Shown piece after piece: positions 1 through 9,851 of a stretch of DNA of 64,000 nt. The stretch's first letter is position 1; every line of letters starts with the position of its first letter. This DNA comes from Polaribacter vadi (lineage in GTDB: Bacteria > Bacteroidota > Bacteroidia > Flavobacteriales > Flavobacteriaceae). The notes under the pieces are model-generated. The model was not told the origin of the DNA. It saw only the letters and a program-made list of their open reading frames with translations, and did not search any database. The stretch is taken from the NCBI RefSeq assembly GCF_018861005.1, contig NZ_JAHKQL010000002.1:1-64000 (forward strand), in the 5' to 3' direction. The position numbers were made by a program, and so were the translations under genes.

Positions 1-109
1 ATTTCTTCCGACCATGACTAAGCTTTCGCTTCTCTTTTTTTTTGAAAAGGTTTTACCTTGTCCCTAACATTGTTTAAAACCTAATCAATATCTTAACCTT
101 AACTCCTTT

Positions 110-976
110 TTAGTCTAATACCTCTTCTTCTGCAAGTAAAGCAAAGAATTTGTCTAAATTTGGTAGAATAACAATTCTAGTTCTTCTGTTTTTTGCTCTG
201 TTTTCATTGCTTGTATTTTCTACTAAAGGCATTGTAGAACCTCTACCTGCTGCAATTAATCTACTACCATCAATATTGTATTTGTTTTCTAAAAGTCTAA
301 CAATAGAAGTTGCTCTTTTTACACTTAAATCCCAATTGTCTTGTACAGTTGCGTTGCTAATTGTTCTAGAATCTGTGTGGCCTTCTATCATTACATCCAT
401 ACTTGGTTCAGATTTTATAATAGTTGCTAATTTTTCGATTAAATCATAAGCTTGATTTTTAACTCTGTAACTTGCAGTGTTAAATAATAATTTGTCTGAA
501 ACAGAAATCATAACTACAGTTTGATCGATATCAATATTTACATCATCAGAACCATTTAAATCTGCTGTATTAATCTTATTTTTTAAATTATAAGAAATGG
601 CTAAATTTAAAGAATCTTTTAAGGTTTTTGCTTTTGCTAATTCTGATGCATCTACTTTAGATAAAGTTTTTAGCATCATTTTTTTGGTATTATTAGAAAT
701 TACAGCTGTATTGCCAACCATATCTAATTTTACATCATTTTCTGTTTGTAAAGAAGCATTGTTTTCTGTTAAAGAATTTATTTTTTGATTATAGTCTGCT
801 ACTCTTTTTTCTATAGTTGCAAATTTACTTTCTAGCGCTTCTTTTTCTACTGTTGTTTTTTGAAGATTTCCTTTAGTGTCTATTAATTGATTTTCTAATT
901 CAACATACTTTTTTTTTGATACACAAGATGTTGCCAATAAAGAAACTGCTACAACAGGAATAATTAATTTTCTCAT
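110..976 (-). CDS. OmpA-family outer-membrane lipoprotein
   Basis: Probable lipoprotein that ties the outer membrane to peptidoglycan. The N-terminus is a lipoprotein signal with the lipobox LATSC (Cys about residue 18), followed by a charged stretch to about residue 75 that looks coiled-coil. The C-terminal half (about 155-275) is an OmpA_C domain with the motif EGHTDSR and a downstream NRRTRIVI, the usual peptidoglycan-binding region. The 288-residue length suits flavobacterial OmpA-like lipoproteins without a beta barrel. It stands alone downstream of valS, with a small hairpin in its leader. The exact partner cannot be read from sequence. Confidence 0.88.
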   Translation of the reverse strand: MRKLIIPVVAVSLLATSCVSKKKYVELENQLIDTKGNLQKTTVEKEALESKFATIEKRVADYNQKINSLTENNASLQTENDVKLDMVGNTAVISNNTKKMMLKTLSKVDASELAKAKTLKDSLNLAISYNLKNKINTADLNGSDDVNIDIDQTVVMISVSDKLLFNTASYRVKNQAYDLIEKLATIIKSEPSMDVMIEGHTDSRTISNATVQDNWDLSVKRATSIVRLLENKYNIDGSRLIAAGRGSTMPLVENTSNENRAKNRRTRIVILPNLDKFFALLAEEEVLD

Positions 977-996
977 AATTTATTAATTTAAGTTAT

Positions 997-1013
997 ATAG
1001 CCAAAAAGGCTAT
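997..1013 (-). promoter_or_regulatory. Leader hairpin upstream of the OmpA gene
   Basis: ATAGCC, a 5-base spacer, then GGCTAT form a 6-bp hairpin 21 bases before the OmpA start codon, so it would lie in the 5' leader. There is no T-run on the minus strand, so it is not a terminator. A role in mRNA stability or translation is a guess. Confidence 0.35.
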
Positions 1014-1096
1014 TGGGTTATTTAATAGTTCTCTATAGGTATAACAACTCACTTTTAATTTACCCTACCTAAAAAATTAAATTTATTTTAAAAGCA

Positions 1097-1131
1097 TAAA
1101 AAAGCCTATAAAAAACTAGTTTTCATAGACT
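1097..1131 (-). terminator. Intrinsic terminator of valS
   Basis: On the minus strand AGTCTAT and ATAGGCT pair (one G-U) around an A-rich/T-rich inner arm and are followed by TTTTTT. It lies 28 bases beyond the valS stop codon. Confidence 0.7.
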
Positions 1132-1159
1132 TATAAATTATATAAAATTGATGAAAAAT

Positions 1160-3808
1160 TTATTTAAGCGAACCTAAACTACTTTTAATCGTTTCTATTT
1201 TTGCTAAAGTATCCGCTTCTTTTTTACGCTCTAAAGCAATTACTTTTTCTGGAGCATTGGCTACAAAACGTTCGTTTGATAATTTTTTAGTAATACCAAA
1301 TAAGAAACCTTCTGCCCTTTTTAATTCAGCTTCTAGTTTTTTAATTTCTGCTTCAACATCGATATTAGCTGCTGAAATTGGCACAAAATATTCATTCGAT
1401 TTTACTCTAAAAGAGGCTCCATCTACTTTTTCTGATACATAATTTATAGCAGATGTATTTGTTAATTTCTGAATAACAACATCAAACTCTTTAGAATTTT
1501 GTTCTGCATCAACCACAAATAATTCAACTTCATCTTTAAAAGAAATATTTTTTTCTTTTCTGATGGTTCTAATTCCTGAAACTACACCTGTTGCAAATTC
1601 AAAATCAGAAATAATTGTAGTATTAAATTCTTTTTGCTCTGGATATTTTGCAATAATTAAAGCTTCTTCTGATATTCTTTCTGTAATAAGTTGCCAAACT
1701 TCTTCAGTCAAAAATGGCATAAAAGGATGCAATACTTTAAGATTATTCTCTAGAACTTCAATAACTGCATCATATGTTTTTTTATCTATTGGTTGCTGAT
1801 AGGCAGGCTTAACAATTTCTAAAAACCAACCTGAAAGGTCATCATTTATTAATTTATAGATTGCCATTAAAGCATCAGACAAACGATATTTAGAGAAATG
1901 ATCTTCTATTTCTGCTAATGTTTTTTGAAACTTTGCTTCATACCAAGCCAAACCAATTTTAGCTGTTTCTGGTTGTGCTAAACTTGCATCAATTTCCCAA
2001 CCTTTTATCAAACGAAAAGCATTCCAAATTTTGTTGGCAAATCCTTTTCCTTGCTGACATAAATCTTCATCGAACATTAAATCGTTACCAGCAGCAGAAC
2101 TTAATAACAAACCAACTCTTACTCCATCTGCTCCATAATCATCAATTAATTTTAAAGCATCAGGTGAGTTTCCTAAAGATTTAGACATTTTACGTCTTTG
2201 CTTATCTCTAACTAAACCAGTTAAATATACATTATTAAAAGGTCTTTCTCCTTTATATTCGTAACCAGCAACAATCATTCTTGCTACCCAGAAAAACAAA
2301 ATATCTGGTCCTGTAACTAAATCGTTTGTTGGGTAATAGTATTTAATTTCTTCATTTTCAGGATTACGAATTCCATCAAAAACAGACATTGGCCACAACC
2401 AAGAAGAAAACCAAGTATCTAAAGCATCTTCATCTTGCGTTAAATCATCTATTGTTAATTCATAATCGTTAGATTTTTTCCAAGCTAATTTTAAAGCTTC
2501 TTCTTTACTTTCTGCAACTACAAATTCTTTTTGACCATTAGAACTTGCAGAAATATAATAATAAGCAGGAATTTGCTGACCCCACCAAAGTTGACGAGAA
2601 ATGTTCCAATCACGCACATTTTCCATCCAATGACGATAGGTATTTTCGAATTTCTTCGGATATAAATTGATATCAGTATCATCACCTAAAACAGCATCAA
2701 TAGCAGGTTTTGCTAAATCTGTCATCTTTAAAAACCATTGATCTGATAATCTTGGTTCTATAACCGCTTTTGTTCTTTCTGATGTACCTACTTTATTTGT
2801 ATGTACCTCAGTTTTTACTAAAATTCCTTTTTCTTCTAGTTCTTTAGCAATTTCTTTACGAACTACAAAACGATCTTTTCCTTGATAATGTAAACCAAAA
2901 GAGTTTAAAGAAGCATCATCATTAAAAATATCAATTACTTCTAATTTATGCTTATCACCTAAATTCTTATCATTTTCATCATGAGCAGGTGTTACTTTTA
3001 AACAACCTGTACCAAATTCTAAATCTACATATTCATCTTCGATAATAGGAATAACTCTATTACATAAAGGCACAATTGCTTTTTTACCTTTTAAATGCGT
3101 GAAACGCTCATCATTTGGGTTGATACAAATTGCAGTATCTCCAAAAATAGTTTCTGGACGTGTTGTTGCAATTGTTAAAGTATCTTCAGAACCTTCAATT
3201 TTGTATTCTAAATAGTACAAGTTTCCTTGTCTTTCTTCGTGAATCACTTCTTCATCAGAAAGTGTCGTTTTAGCTTCAGGGTCCCAATTTACCATTCTGT
3301 AACCTCTATAAATTAAACCTTTGTTGTATAAATCAACAAAAACTTTAATTACAGATTCAGACATTTCTGGATCCATTGTAAATGCAGTTCTTTCCCAATC
3401 ACAAGAAGCACCTAACTTCTTTAATTGTTCTAATATAATTCCTCCATATTCATCTTTCCAATCAAAAGCATGTTGTAAAAATTCTTCACGTGTTAAATCG
3501 CTTTTACTAATTCCTTGCTCTTTTAATTTAGCAACTACTTTTGCTTCTGTTGCAATAGATGCATGGTCAGTTCCAGGAACCCAACAAGCATTTTTACCCA
3601 ACAAACGCGCACGTCTTATTAAGACATCTTGTATGGTATTATTTAGCATATGCCCCATATGTAAAACCCCAGTTACGTTTGGTGGTGGAATTACAATAGT
3701 GTAAGGCTCTCTTTCATCTGGTGTTGAATGAAAATAGTTGTTTTTCATCCAGTAATCATACCATTTATCTTCTACTTTACTTGCATCGTATTTAGATGGA
3801 ATTGTCAT
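1160..3808 (-). CDS. valS: Valine-tRNA ligase
   Basis: Charges tRNA-Val with valine in the cytoplasm. The class I HIGH motif reads HMGHM at about residue 50 after PPNVTGV, and the KMSKS motif is intact near residue 540. Between them lies the CP1 editing domain ([12 protein letters not shown]). The tail is the anticodon-binding domain plus a C-terminal coiled coil rich in Lys and Glu, as in bacterial ValRS. I chose the ATG at 3808, giving [20 protein letters not shown], because the 11 codons available upstream are not conserved-looking. Length 882 residues is normal. It is divergent from the DUF1573 pair. Confidence 0.97.
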   Translation of the reverse strand: MTIPSKYDASKVEDKWYDYWMKNNYFHSTPDEREPYTIVIPPPNVTGVLHMGHMLNNTIQDVLIRRARLLGKNACWVPGTDHASIATEAKVVAKLKEQGISKSDLTREEFLQHAFDWKDEYGGIILEQLKKLGASCDWERTAFTMDPEMSESVIKVFVDLYNKGLIYRGYRMVNWDPEAKTTLSDEEVIHEERQGNLYYLEYKIEGSEDTLTIATTRPETIFGDTAICINPNDERFTHLKGKKAIVPLCNRVIPIIEDEYVDLEFGTGCLKVTPAHDENDKNLGDKHKLEVIDIFNDDASLNSFGLHYQGKDRFVVRKEIAKELEEKGILVKTEVHTNKVGTSERTKAVIEPRLSDQWFLKMTDLAKPAIDAVLGDDTDINLYPKKFENTYRHWMENVRDWNISRQLWWGQQIPAYYYISASSNGQKEFVVAESKEEALKLAWKKSNDYELTIDDLTQDEDALDTWFSSWLWPMSVFDGIRNPENEEIKYYYPTNDLVTGPDILFFWVARMIVAGYEYKGERPFNNVYLTGLVRDKQRRKMSKSLGNSPDALKLIDDYGADGVRVGLLLSSAAGNDLMFDEDLCQQGKGFANKIWNAFRLIKGWEIDASLAQPETAKIGLAWYEAKFQKTLAEIEDHFSKYRLSDALMAIYKLINDDLSGWFLEIVKPAYQQPIDKKTYDAVIEVLENNLKVLHPFMPFLTEEVWQLITERISEEALIIAKYPEQKEFNTTIISDFEFATGVVSGIRTIRKEKNISFKDEVELFVVDAEQNSKEFDVVIQKLTNTSAINYVSEKVDGASFRVKSNEYFVPISAANIDVEAEIKKLEAELKRAEGFLFGITKKLSNERFVANAPEKVIALERKKEADTLAKIETIKSSLGSLK

Positions 3809-3904
3809 ACTTTGGTATCCTTTTTGATATATAGTTGGCAAAAATACAATTCTCTTTTTTGTAGAGAAAATTAGTGATTGATTATTTTATAATTTTAAAA
3901 ATTG

Positions 3905-3912
3905 TAAATTTG
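3905..3912 (+). promoter_or_regulatory. -7 box (TAAATTTG) of the DUF1573 pair
   Basis: Exact match to the Bacteroidota TAnnTTTG -7 element. It ends only 4 bases before the ATG at 3917, so transcription would begin at or next to the start codon and the mRNA would be nearly leaderless. Confidence 0.55.
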
Positions 3913-3916
3913 TTAT

Positions 3917-4279
3917 ATGCATAAAGGTTTTATTTTTTTATTGATATTCTTCTTAAGTTTAAAGGTTTCTGCACAAGAATTTGAATTTAAAAAAGAGATC
4001 ATAAACTATGGCAAAATTAAAAAAGGTGAAAATGGAAAACGCATTTTTGAGTTTACCAATATTGGTAATGCCCCTTTAATTATAAAAGACATTAAAACAT
4101 CTTGTGATTGTGCTATTCCTGAAAAACCAAAAAAACCTATTATGCCTGGTGAAAAAATGAAGTTAACAGTAGAATATGACACTTCTAAATTGGGAGGTTT
4201 TTCTAAGGAAATTATCATTTTTTCTAATGCAAAAGAAGCAATAAAACGAATTAAAATAAAAGGTTACATCAGTAAATAA
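3917..4279 (+). CDS. DUF1573 periplasmic protein, copy 1
   Basis: Small exported protein: signal peptide to about residue 19 (cut after VSAQ), then one DUF1573 immunoglobulin-like domain. The domain shows the usual features: FTNIGNAPLIIKDIKTSCDC, PIMPGEK, a following YDTSKLGGFSKEI and the terminal KGYI strand. The Cys-Asp-Cys replaces the more usual Cys-Gly-Cys. Function of the family is unknown; the fold suggests protein or surface binding. A paralogue follows 7 bases later and the two are probably co-transcribed. Confidence 0.85.
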   Translation: MHKGFIFLLIFFLSLKVSAQEFEFKKEIINYGKIKKGENGKRIFEFTNIGNAPLIIKDIKTSCDCAIPEKPKKPIMPGEKMKLTVEYDTSKLGGFSKEIIIFSNAKEAIKRIKIKGYISK

Positions 4280-4286
4280 AAACATT

Positions 4287-4691
4287 ATGAAGGCAATTTT
4301 TACATTATTATTCATAGCATTTATCAGTTTAGCAACAACTGCTCAAGAGTTTAAATTTGAGGCAGAAAGTATTAATTATGGTAAAATAAATAAAGGTTCT
4401 AATGGAGAAAGAACGTTTATTTTTACAAATATTGGTGATAAACCTTTGATTATTAAAAACATAAAATCTACTTGTGGCTGCACAGTACCAAAAAAGCCAG
4501 AAAAACCTATTATGCCTGGAGAAAAGGGAGAAATTAAAGTTTCTTACAATACAAAAATAGTTGGTGGTTTCTCTAAATCTATAACAATTTTTTCTAATGC
4601 TAAGAATCCTAGAAAAGTAATTAGAATTAAAGGGAACGTAAATAAAGAAATTTCTTTAGAAAAAGAGAAAAGTTTACTTTCTGATAGTTAG
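4287..4691 (+). CDS. DUF1573 periplasmic protein, copy 2
   Basis: Paralogue of the preceding gene with the same plan: signal peptide ending TTAQ, DUF1573 domain with STCGC and PIMPGEK, and GGFSKSITIFSNAK. The two proteins are alike over nearly their whole length, so this is a tandem duplication. It carries an extra charged C-terminal tail (NKEISLEKEKSLLSDS). Its stop codon overlaps the stop codon of the convergent protease gene by three bases, with no terminator hairpin between them. Confidence 0.85.
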   Translation: MKAIFTLLFIAFISLATTAQEFKFEAESINYGKINKGSNGERTFIFTNIGDKPLIIKNIKSTCGCTVPKKPEKPIMPGEKGEIKVSYNTKIVGGFSKSITIFSNAKNPRKVIRIKGNVNKEISLEKEKSLLSDS

Positions 4692-6028
4692 ATTTTCTTT
4701 TGCAAACGAAATTCAAATTTCATTTTCTGAGCATTTCTTACTATCGTAATTCTTATCCTTTTATTGTTTCTTTCTTGAAAAATTTGGGTAATTTTACTCA
4801 ATGTAAAATTGTAGGCAGATGTATTGTTTATTTTTAAAATAACATCTCCTTTAAGCAAACCTGCTTTTGCTGCAGGCGAACCTTCCACTACATTTTTAAT
4901 CTTAAACGAAGGCTTAAATTTATAAGAAAAACTAGTAATAAAACTTACGGAATTGTTTGAGCTTACGTTTTGATTATAACCATCTATATAACGATTTATG
5001 TTTTGCTCTTTTATCAATTGCTTGCCATTGTAAACAACATCTAAACCACTCATATTATAATTAAAATCGCTATAAAAAAATCTATTTTTTTTAAGCATCA
5101 TCTTTTTATTCGGATAATCGAACCAAACCACAAACCTTTTTAAAATTCCTGCTCCTATACTACCATTTCTTTCTTTAAATTTTCTGGCGCTTTTTGTAGA
5201 AGCAGAATCTAAAAAAGAAACTGTAGGATTTTTTAACTCGAAAGATTTTAGCTTTATTCTAGAAATTCTACTCCTATTACCATAAATTGGCCCACTTAAA
5301 CCTTCTCCTAAAATATCATTAAAAAAAAGTTTAGGTGTTGTTATTTTGTCTTTAGTATCTTCGAAAAGCCAAACAGCATCACTACCTCCAGAATCTACTA
5401 AAAGTTTTACATCTATAAGTTCATTACCAATAGTATCTAATTGAACTTGAGCAGTTATATATGGTTTTTTTCGATAAAATTGAAGTGGAAAAACTTCGCA
5501 TTTTTTACATTTTTTAGGTTTGAATTTTCTAGGATTATAAAATTCTATTTTTTTTGTTTTATAATTTATTTTAACAATAAAGTTTTTAAGTAAGTTATAG
5601 CCTAAAATACCGTGAATAGTAACTCCCATTTTACTAGATAAATCAAAATAATCTTTTAAAATTACATATAAAGACTCGTTATAATTAACAATATTGTTAA
5701 TAGCAACTTTATTGTTTTTAGATAGTAAAGCATTTACAGGTTCTCCATTTCCTAAACCCAATAACTCAATTTTCTTTACATTATTTAAACCAATACTATC
5801 ATTTTGGGTAATGTTAAAAAGAATAGATTTACTAACCCCAGAATCTAAAATAAATGAAAGTTTTTCTCCGTTAATATCTACAGGAATTACAATTAAATTA
5901 TTGATTAATTCAAAAGAAATTCGTTGTTTTGTGAACTGCTTATTTAAAAAACGAAATTCTCCTTGTGCACTAAGTATCCAAGAAAAATTTAGAGAAAGAA
6001 CTATAAATAAAAAAAGCGTTTTTTTCAA
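4688..6028 (-). CDS. Exported retropepsin-like aspartyl protease with C-terminal PDZ domain
   Basis: Two aspartyl-protease half-sites are visible: FILDSGVSKS early and LLVDSGGSDAVW in the middle, giving a pseudo-dimeric catalytic pair DSG/DSG. A PDZ domain occupies about the last 90 residues (VVEGSPAAKAGLLKGDVI). A signal peptide ends near ILSAQ. Substrate unknown; location periplasm or cell surface. Start choice: no ATG fits. A TTG at 6028 gives MKKTLFLFIVLSLNFSWILS, a clean signal peptide; another TTG at 6061 would add 11 residues. The gene is convergent with the DUF1573 pair. Confidence 0.82.
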   Translation of the reverse strand: MKKTLFLFIVLSLNFSWILSAQGEFRFLNKQFTKQRISFELINNLIVIPVDINGEKLSFILDSGVSKSILFNITQNDSIGLNNVKKIELLGLGNGEPVNALLSKNNKVAINNIVNYNESLYVILKDYFDLSSKMGVTIHGILGYNLLKNFIVKINYKTKKIEFYNPRKFKPKKCKKCEVFPLQFYRKKPYITAQVQLDTIGNELIDVKLLVDSGGSDAVWLFEDTKDKITTPKLFFNDILGEGLSGPIYGNRSRISRIKLKSFELKNPTVSFLDSASTKSARKFKERNGSIGAGILKRFVVWFDYPNKKMMLKKNRFFYSDFNYNMSGLDVVYNGKQLIKEQNINRYIDGYNQNVSSNNSVSFITSFSYKFKPSFKIKNVVEGSPAAKAGLLKGDVILKINNTSAYNFTLSKITQIFQERNNKRIRITIVRNAQKMKFEFRLQKKI

Positions 6029-6182
6029 AAAAAATAAATTAAATGAATAATGAATATACAATTTAAAGATTAATTTTTAAATAATTATTAATAATTATTT
6101 AATCATTTAAAGAATCTTAAATTAAAAGTGAGATATAAATTTTATTTCGCAACTTTGTATTTCAATTAAAGCCACACATATT

Positions 6183-7373
6183 ATGCCATTAATTTCTGAA
6201 AAAGGACTACAAATGCCAGAATCACCAATTCGTAAATTGGTACCTTATGCTGAAGATGCAAAAAAAAGAGGAACAAAAGTTTATCATTTAAATATTGGGC
6301 AGCCAGATATAAAAACACCTCAAGTGGCTTTAGATGCTGTAAAAAATAATGATATTAAAACGTTGTCTTATGCACGTTCTGAGGGTTCTGAAGTTTATAG
6401 AACTAAACTTGCAAACTACTATGCAAATCATAAAATAAATGTAACCGAAAACAACATTGTAGTAACTACAGGTGGCTCTGAAGCCTTATTATTTACAATG
6501 GGTAGCATTACAGATCCTGGTGATGAAATTATAATTCCTGAGCCTTTTTATGCCAATTATAATGGTTTTTCTAAAGCATCTGGTGTAACAGTTGTGCCTG
6601 TAATTTCTAAAATTGAAGATAATTTTGCCTTGCCAAAAATTGAAGATTTTGAGAAATTAATCACCAAAAAAACCAAAGCAATTTTAATTTGTAATCCTGG
6701 TAACCCAACAGGTTATTTATACTCTAAAGAAGAAATTGAAAAACTAAAAAAAATTGTTTTAAAACACGATTTATTTTTAATTGCTGACGAAGTTTATAGA
6801 GAGTTTGCTTATGATGGTTTACAACATACATCCGTTTTATCTTTAGATGGCTTAGAACAAAATGCAATTGTAATTGACTCTGTTTCTAAACGTTATAGTA
6901 TGTGTGGCGCAAGAATTGGCTGTATAGTTTCTAAAAATGATGAGTTTATAAAAACTGCTATTAAGTTTGCTCAAGCAAGATTGAGCCCACCAACGTATGC
7001 ATTAATTGCAAGTGAAGCTGCTTTAGATACACCTCAGCAATATTTTGATGATGTAAAAGCAGAATATGTAGAAAGAAGAAATACTTTAGTAACAGAACTT
7101 AAAAAAATTGAAGGTGTAAAAGTTGCCAATCCTAAAGGAGCTTTTTATTGTGTTGCAGAATTGCCTGTTACTGATACTGATGATTTTGCACAGTGGTTGT
7201 TAGAAAAATTCAATTTGAATAACGAAACTGTTATGGTTGCACCTGCAAGCGGATTTTATTCTACTGAAGGTGAAGGAAAAAACCAAATAAGAATGGCTTA
7301 TGTTTTAAAAAATGAAGATTTAATTAAATCTGTAGAAATTTTAGGCGAAGCTTTAAAACAATATAATTCATAA
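6183..7373 (+). CDS. Pyridoxal-phosphate aminotransferase, class I (aspartate aminotransferase-like)
   Basis: Fold-type I aminotransferase of 396 residues. Visible signatures are LNIGQPDI at the N-terminus, TTGGSEALL (phosphate-binding turn), CNPGNPTGYLYS, IADEVYREF, and the PLP lysine in SVSKRYSMCGARIG near residue 237, with a C-terminal IRMAYV carrying the substrate-carboxylate arginine. It probably transfers an amino group between aspartate or another amino acid and 2-oxoglutarate; exact substrate cannot be set from sequence. It is followed by its own terminator and then murB. A CAACTTTG at 6150-6157 may be its -7 box. Confidence 0.9.
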   Translation: MPLISEKGLQMPESPIRKLVPYAEDAKKRGTKVYHLNIGQPDIKTPQVALDAVKNNDIKTLSYARSEGSEVYRTKLANYYANHKINVTENNIVVTTGGSEALLFTMGSITDPGDEIIIPEPFYANYNGFSKASGVTVVPVISKIEDNFALPKIEDFEKLITKKTKAILICNPGNPTGYLYSKEEIEKLKKIVLKHDLFLIADEVYREFAYDGLQHTSVLSLDGLEQNAIVIDSVSKRYSMCGARIGCIVSKNDEFIKTAIKFAQARLSPPTYALIASEAALDTPQQYFDDVKAEYVERRNTLVTELKKIEGVKVANPKGAFYCVAELPVTDTDDFAQWLLEKFNLNNETVMVAPASGFYSTEGEGKNQIRMAYVLKNEDLIKSVEILGEALKQYNS

Positions 7374-7381
7374 ATATTTAT

Positions 7382-7428
7382 GTTGAGTGTAGTTGCTGTT
7401 TTTAGCTACACTCAACTTTATATTTTTT
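7382..7428 (+). terminator. Intrinsic terminator between the aminotransferase gene and murB
   Basis: Perfect 11-bp stem (GTTGAGTGTAG at 7382-7392 with CTACACTCAAC at 7406-7416) followed by TTTATATTTTTT. It ends just before the murB start, so murB needs its own promoter or readthrough. Confidence 0.85.
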
Positions 7429-7435
7429 ATTATTT

Positions 7436-8446
7436 ATGAAAATTCAACAAAATATATCTCTAAAAAACTACAATACGTTTGGTATTGATGTTACTGCAAA
7501 ACGTTTTGTTTCTGTAGATTCTGTTTATCAATTAAAACAATTATTAAAAACAGAAAAAGACATTTTTTTAATTTCTGGTGGTTCTAATATGTTACTCACC
7601 AAAAATATTGAAAAATTAGTTGTACATATAGATATTAAAGGAATTTCTATTGATAATGAAGACGATAACAATGCTTACATTACAGTAAATGCTGGTGAAA
7701 ATTGGCACGAATTTGTTTTGTGGTCTGTATCACAAAATTATGGAGGAATTGAGAATTTATCTTTAATTCCTGGTAATGTGGGTACTTGCCCAATACAAAA
7801 TATTGGTGCTTATGGTGTTGAAGTTAAAGATATAATTACCAAAGTTGAAGCTTTAGAAATTGAAACGCAAAAACTGGTTTCTTTTGCAAATTCAGAATGT
7901 AATTTTGGTTATCGAAATTCGATTTTTAAAAATGTAGAAAAAGGGAAATATATAATTACTGCTGTCTGTTTTAAATTAACAAAAAAGCATCATAAATTAA
8001 ATACTTCTTATGGTGCAATTGAAACTGAATTAGCATTAAAAAAAATAGAAAAACCTACTTTAAAAAATATTTCTGATGCTGTAATTGCCATTAGAAAATC
8101 GAAATTACCAGATCCAAAAGTGATTGGTAATAGTGGTAGTTTTTTTAAAAATCCTGTAATTACTAAAGATGATTTTTTGGAGCTTCAAAAAGAATATCCT
8201 AATATACCAAGTTATACCATTTCTGAGGATGAAATAAAAGTTCCTGCTGGTTGGTTGATAGAAAAAGCCGGTTTTAAAGGAAAACGTTTTGGTGATTTTG
8301 GAGTTCACGAAAAACAAGCTTTGGTTTTGGTGAATTATGGTAATGCTTCTGGTAAAGATATTTATCAGCTTGCTGAAAAAATTCAACAAACAATTTTAGA
8401 GCAGTTTAAAATTACTTTGGAAATAGAGGTTAATATTATTCAATAA
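7436..8446 (+). CDS. murB: UDP-N-acetylmuramate dehydrogenase
   Basis: NADPH-dependent flavoenzyme that reduces UDP-GlcNAc-enolpyruvate to UDP-MurNAc in cytoplasmic peptidoglycan synthesis. FAD-binding signatures are ISGGSNMLLT and LIPGNVGTCPIQNIGAYGVE; YRNSIFK and NSGSFFKNP (catalytic Ser in the GSFFKNP context) are present, and PAGWLIEKAGFKG precedes the C-terminal domain. Length 336 residues fits the type I enzyme. The intergenic space to the next (convergent) gene holds a shared hairpin terminator. Confidence 0.96.
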   Translation: MKIQQNISLKNYNTFGIDVTAKRFVSVDSVYQLKQLLKTEKDIFLISGGSNMLLTKNIEKLVVHIDIKGISIDNEDDNNAYITVNAGENWHEFVLWSVSQNYGGIENLSLIPGNVGTCPIQNIGAYGVEVKDIITKVEALEIETQKLVSFANSECNFGYRNSIFKNVEKGKYIITAVCFKLTKKHHKLNTSYGAIETELALKKIEKPTLKNISDAVIAIRKSKLPDPKVIGNSGSFFKNPVITKDDFLELQKEYPNIPSYTISEDEIKVPAGWLIEKAGFKGKRFGDFGVHEKQALVLVNYGNASGKDIYQLAEKIQQTILEQFKITLEIEVNIIQ

Positions 8447-8447
8447 A

Positions 8448-8479
8448 AAAAGACCTCAAACCTAAGTTAGAAGCCTTTT
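8448..8479 (-). terminator. Terminator of the VTC-DUF4956-DUF2490 operon (repeat copy 1)
   Basis: On the minus strand a 14-bp stem (one T-T mismatch and G-U pairs) closes a UUAG loop, with A and T tracts on either side, so it can act for both convergent genes. The stem and about 20 bases between it and the stop codon recur nearly unchanged at 13651-13700. Confidence 0.8.
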
Positions 8480-8504
8480 CATCAAATCAACCAAATTCAA
8501 TTTT

Positions 8505-9230
8505 TTATTTCTTTTTACTTTTAAAACTGTACGTATATTTTAAACCTAAAATGTTATTTACATCTGGGTATTCTTCGTTTAATTCTCTTTCATACCTATA
8601 ATAGATACCCAATTCTCCGAAGTTTTTAATTTTATAATCTGTACCTAATGTTAGTCTGTATTTACTAAAACCATTGTCTTCTTCTGCTTGAAATCTATTA
8701 AATATTTCTGCAGAAAACTTTGGATCTAATTTCCAATCTTTAAAATTATATTCTAAAGAAGTTTTAAAACGTAGGTTTTGTTTTGCCTCATCTCCTTCAT
8801 CAACAGAAATCCCTAATTCATTTTTATTTTGATAACGGAATCTGTACCCAATTGTAAAGTCATTTATTTCGTGTTTGTACTTTGCATCAAACTGAAATCG
8901 AAAATGATTTTCGTAACCCTGTACATTTCCTTGATTGTCGTTTTCTCTTATATAACGAATTGCAGCACCTAGTTTAAAGCCTTTAAAAACTTTGTATTCA
9001 CTAGATAATTGTGTAAAAAATTCATCTACTGCAGAAAAATTTTCTTTTAATCTGAACTGCTCTTCTAAGCCAAAATTCCATTTTTTATTTAACTTATATT
9101 CAATTCCTATAATGTTCCAAGAAGCCCAATCTTTATCACCTTCTTGCGCTAAACTTATGTTAGAAAGTAAAAGGAAGTTTACAAACACAATTTTAATAAT
9201 TGCATTTTTATTTTTTTTATAAATATTCAT
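8505..9230 (-). CDS. DUF2490 outer-membrane beta-barrel protein
   Basis: 241 residues with a signal peptide ending NISLAQ and alternating short strands (WNFGLEEQFRLKEN, GFKLGAAIRYIREN, FTIGYRFRYQNK, LGIYYRYERE, LGLKYTYSF), the pattern of the DUF2490 barrel family. The terminal aromatic strand suits outer-membrane insertion. Function unknown. It is last in the operon VTC-DUF4956-DUF2490 (17 bases after DUF4956), so a surface or transport role next to polyphosphate synthesis is an inference. Confidence 0.8.
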   Translation of the reverse strand: MNIYKKNKNAIIKIVFVNFLLLSNISLAQEGDKDWASWNIIGIEYKLNKKWNFGLEEQFRLKENFSAVDEFFTQLSSEYKVFKGFKLGAAIRYIRENDNQGNVQGYENHFRFQFDAKYKHEINDFTIGYRFRYQNKNELGISVDEGDEAKQNLRFKTSLEYNFKDWKLDPKFSAEIFNRFQAEEDNGFSKYRLTLGTDYKIKNFGELGIYYRYERELNEEYPDVNNILGLKYTYSFKSKKK

Positions 9231-9247
9231 TTTTAAGTGTTTTGTTA

Positions 9248-9850
9248 CTACTTTCTGTTGAAGTAAAATATGGTTAATACAGCTGTATCTCTTAAAAAAT
9301 CTACATTACCAATGGTTATATTATTAATTTTTAAACCTGTTCTATCTTCTAAGTCTTGCTTTAATAAATTGTAGTTTTCTGGTTTTATATTATCGATATT
9401 TTCATAAATAATTTCTTTTGATACTTGATGTTTTAAGTGCCAAACTTTTTCGATAATGGCAATAGAAACAACAATAACAACATTGGCTAAAATAATTTCT
9501 GAATAACTCATTTTTTTGTTGGCTAAAGAGTTCATTACAGAAACACCAATTACCACAAATAAGTAGGTCATTTCTTTAATATTTATGGCATCTGTTCTAT
9601 ACCTTATAATACCAAATATTGCAAAAAGCCCAAGAGCCATACCAATATCAAGTTCAAACTTTTTTAAGGTAAAACACAAGAAAAACACGATAAAACTTAT
9701 CATATAAAAAGTAAAAAGATAATCTTTTCTTCTTGTTGACGTGTAATATAACCACCTAATAATCAGTGTTAAAAAAATTAAATTAATTGTAAAACGAAAT
9801 GACATTTTAAAAAAATCGTCATCAAAAATTGGGATTTCTAAAAACTCCAT
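9248..9850 (-). CDS. DUF4956 inner-membrane protein
   Basis: 200 residues with four hydrophobic segments between about residues 15 and 130 and a soluble C-terminal domain of about 60 residues. The charged stretch GIIRYRTDAINIKEMTYLF between membrane segments is typical of DUF4956. The family commonly sits beside VTC polyphosphate-polymerase and CotH genes, as here; the reading frame starts one base after the VTC gene stop. Function is unknown. Confidence 0.83.
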   Translation of the reverse strand: MEFLEIPIFDDDFFKMSFRFTINLIFLTLIIRWLYYTSTRRKDYLFTFYMISFIVFFLCFTLKKFELDIGMALGLFAIFGIIRYRTDAINIKEMTYLFVVIGVSVMNSLANKKMSYSEIILANVVIVVSIAIIEKVWHLKHQVSKEIIYENIDNIKPENYNLLKQDLEDRTGLKINNITIGNVDFLRDTAVLTIFYFNRK

Positions 9851-9851
9851 A

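Noticed and set aside
1..109. Another gene at the left edge
   Set aside because: No reading frame with sensible start or homology; only a short 5-bp hairpin (AAGGT-AAA-ACCTT) on the minus strand beyond the OmpA-like gene.
150..449. Plus-strand frame opposite the OmpA-like gene
   Set aside because: Shadow of the OmpA coding region on the opposite strand.
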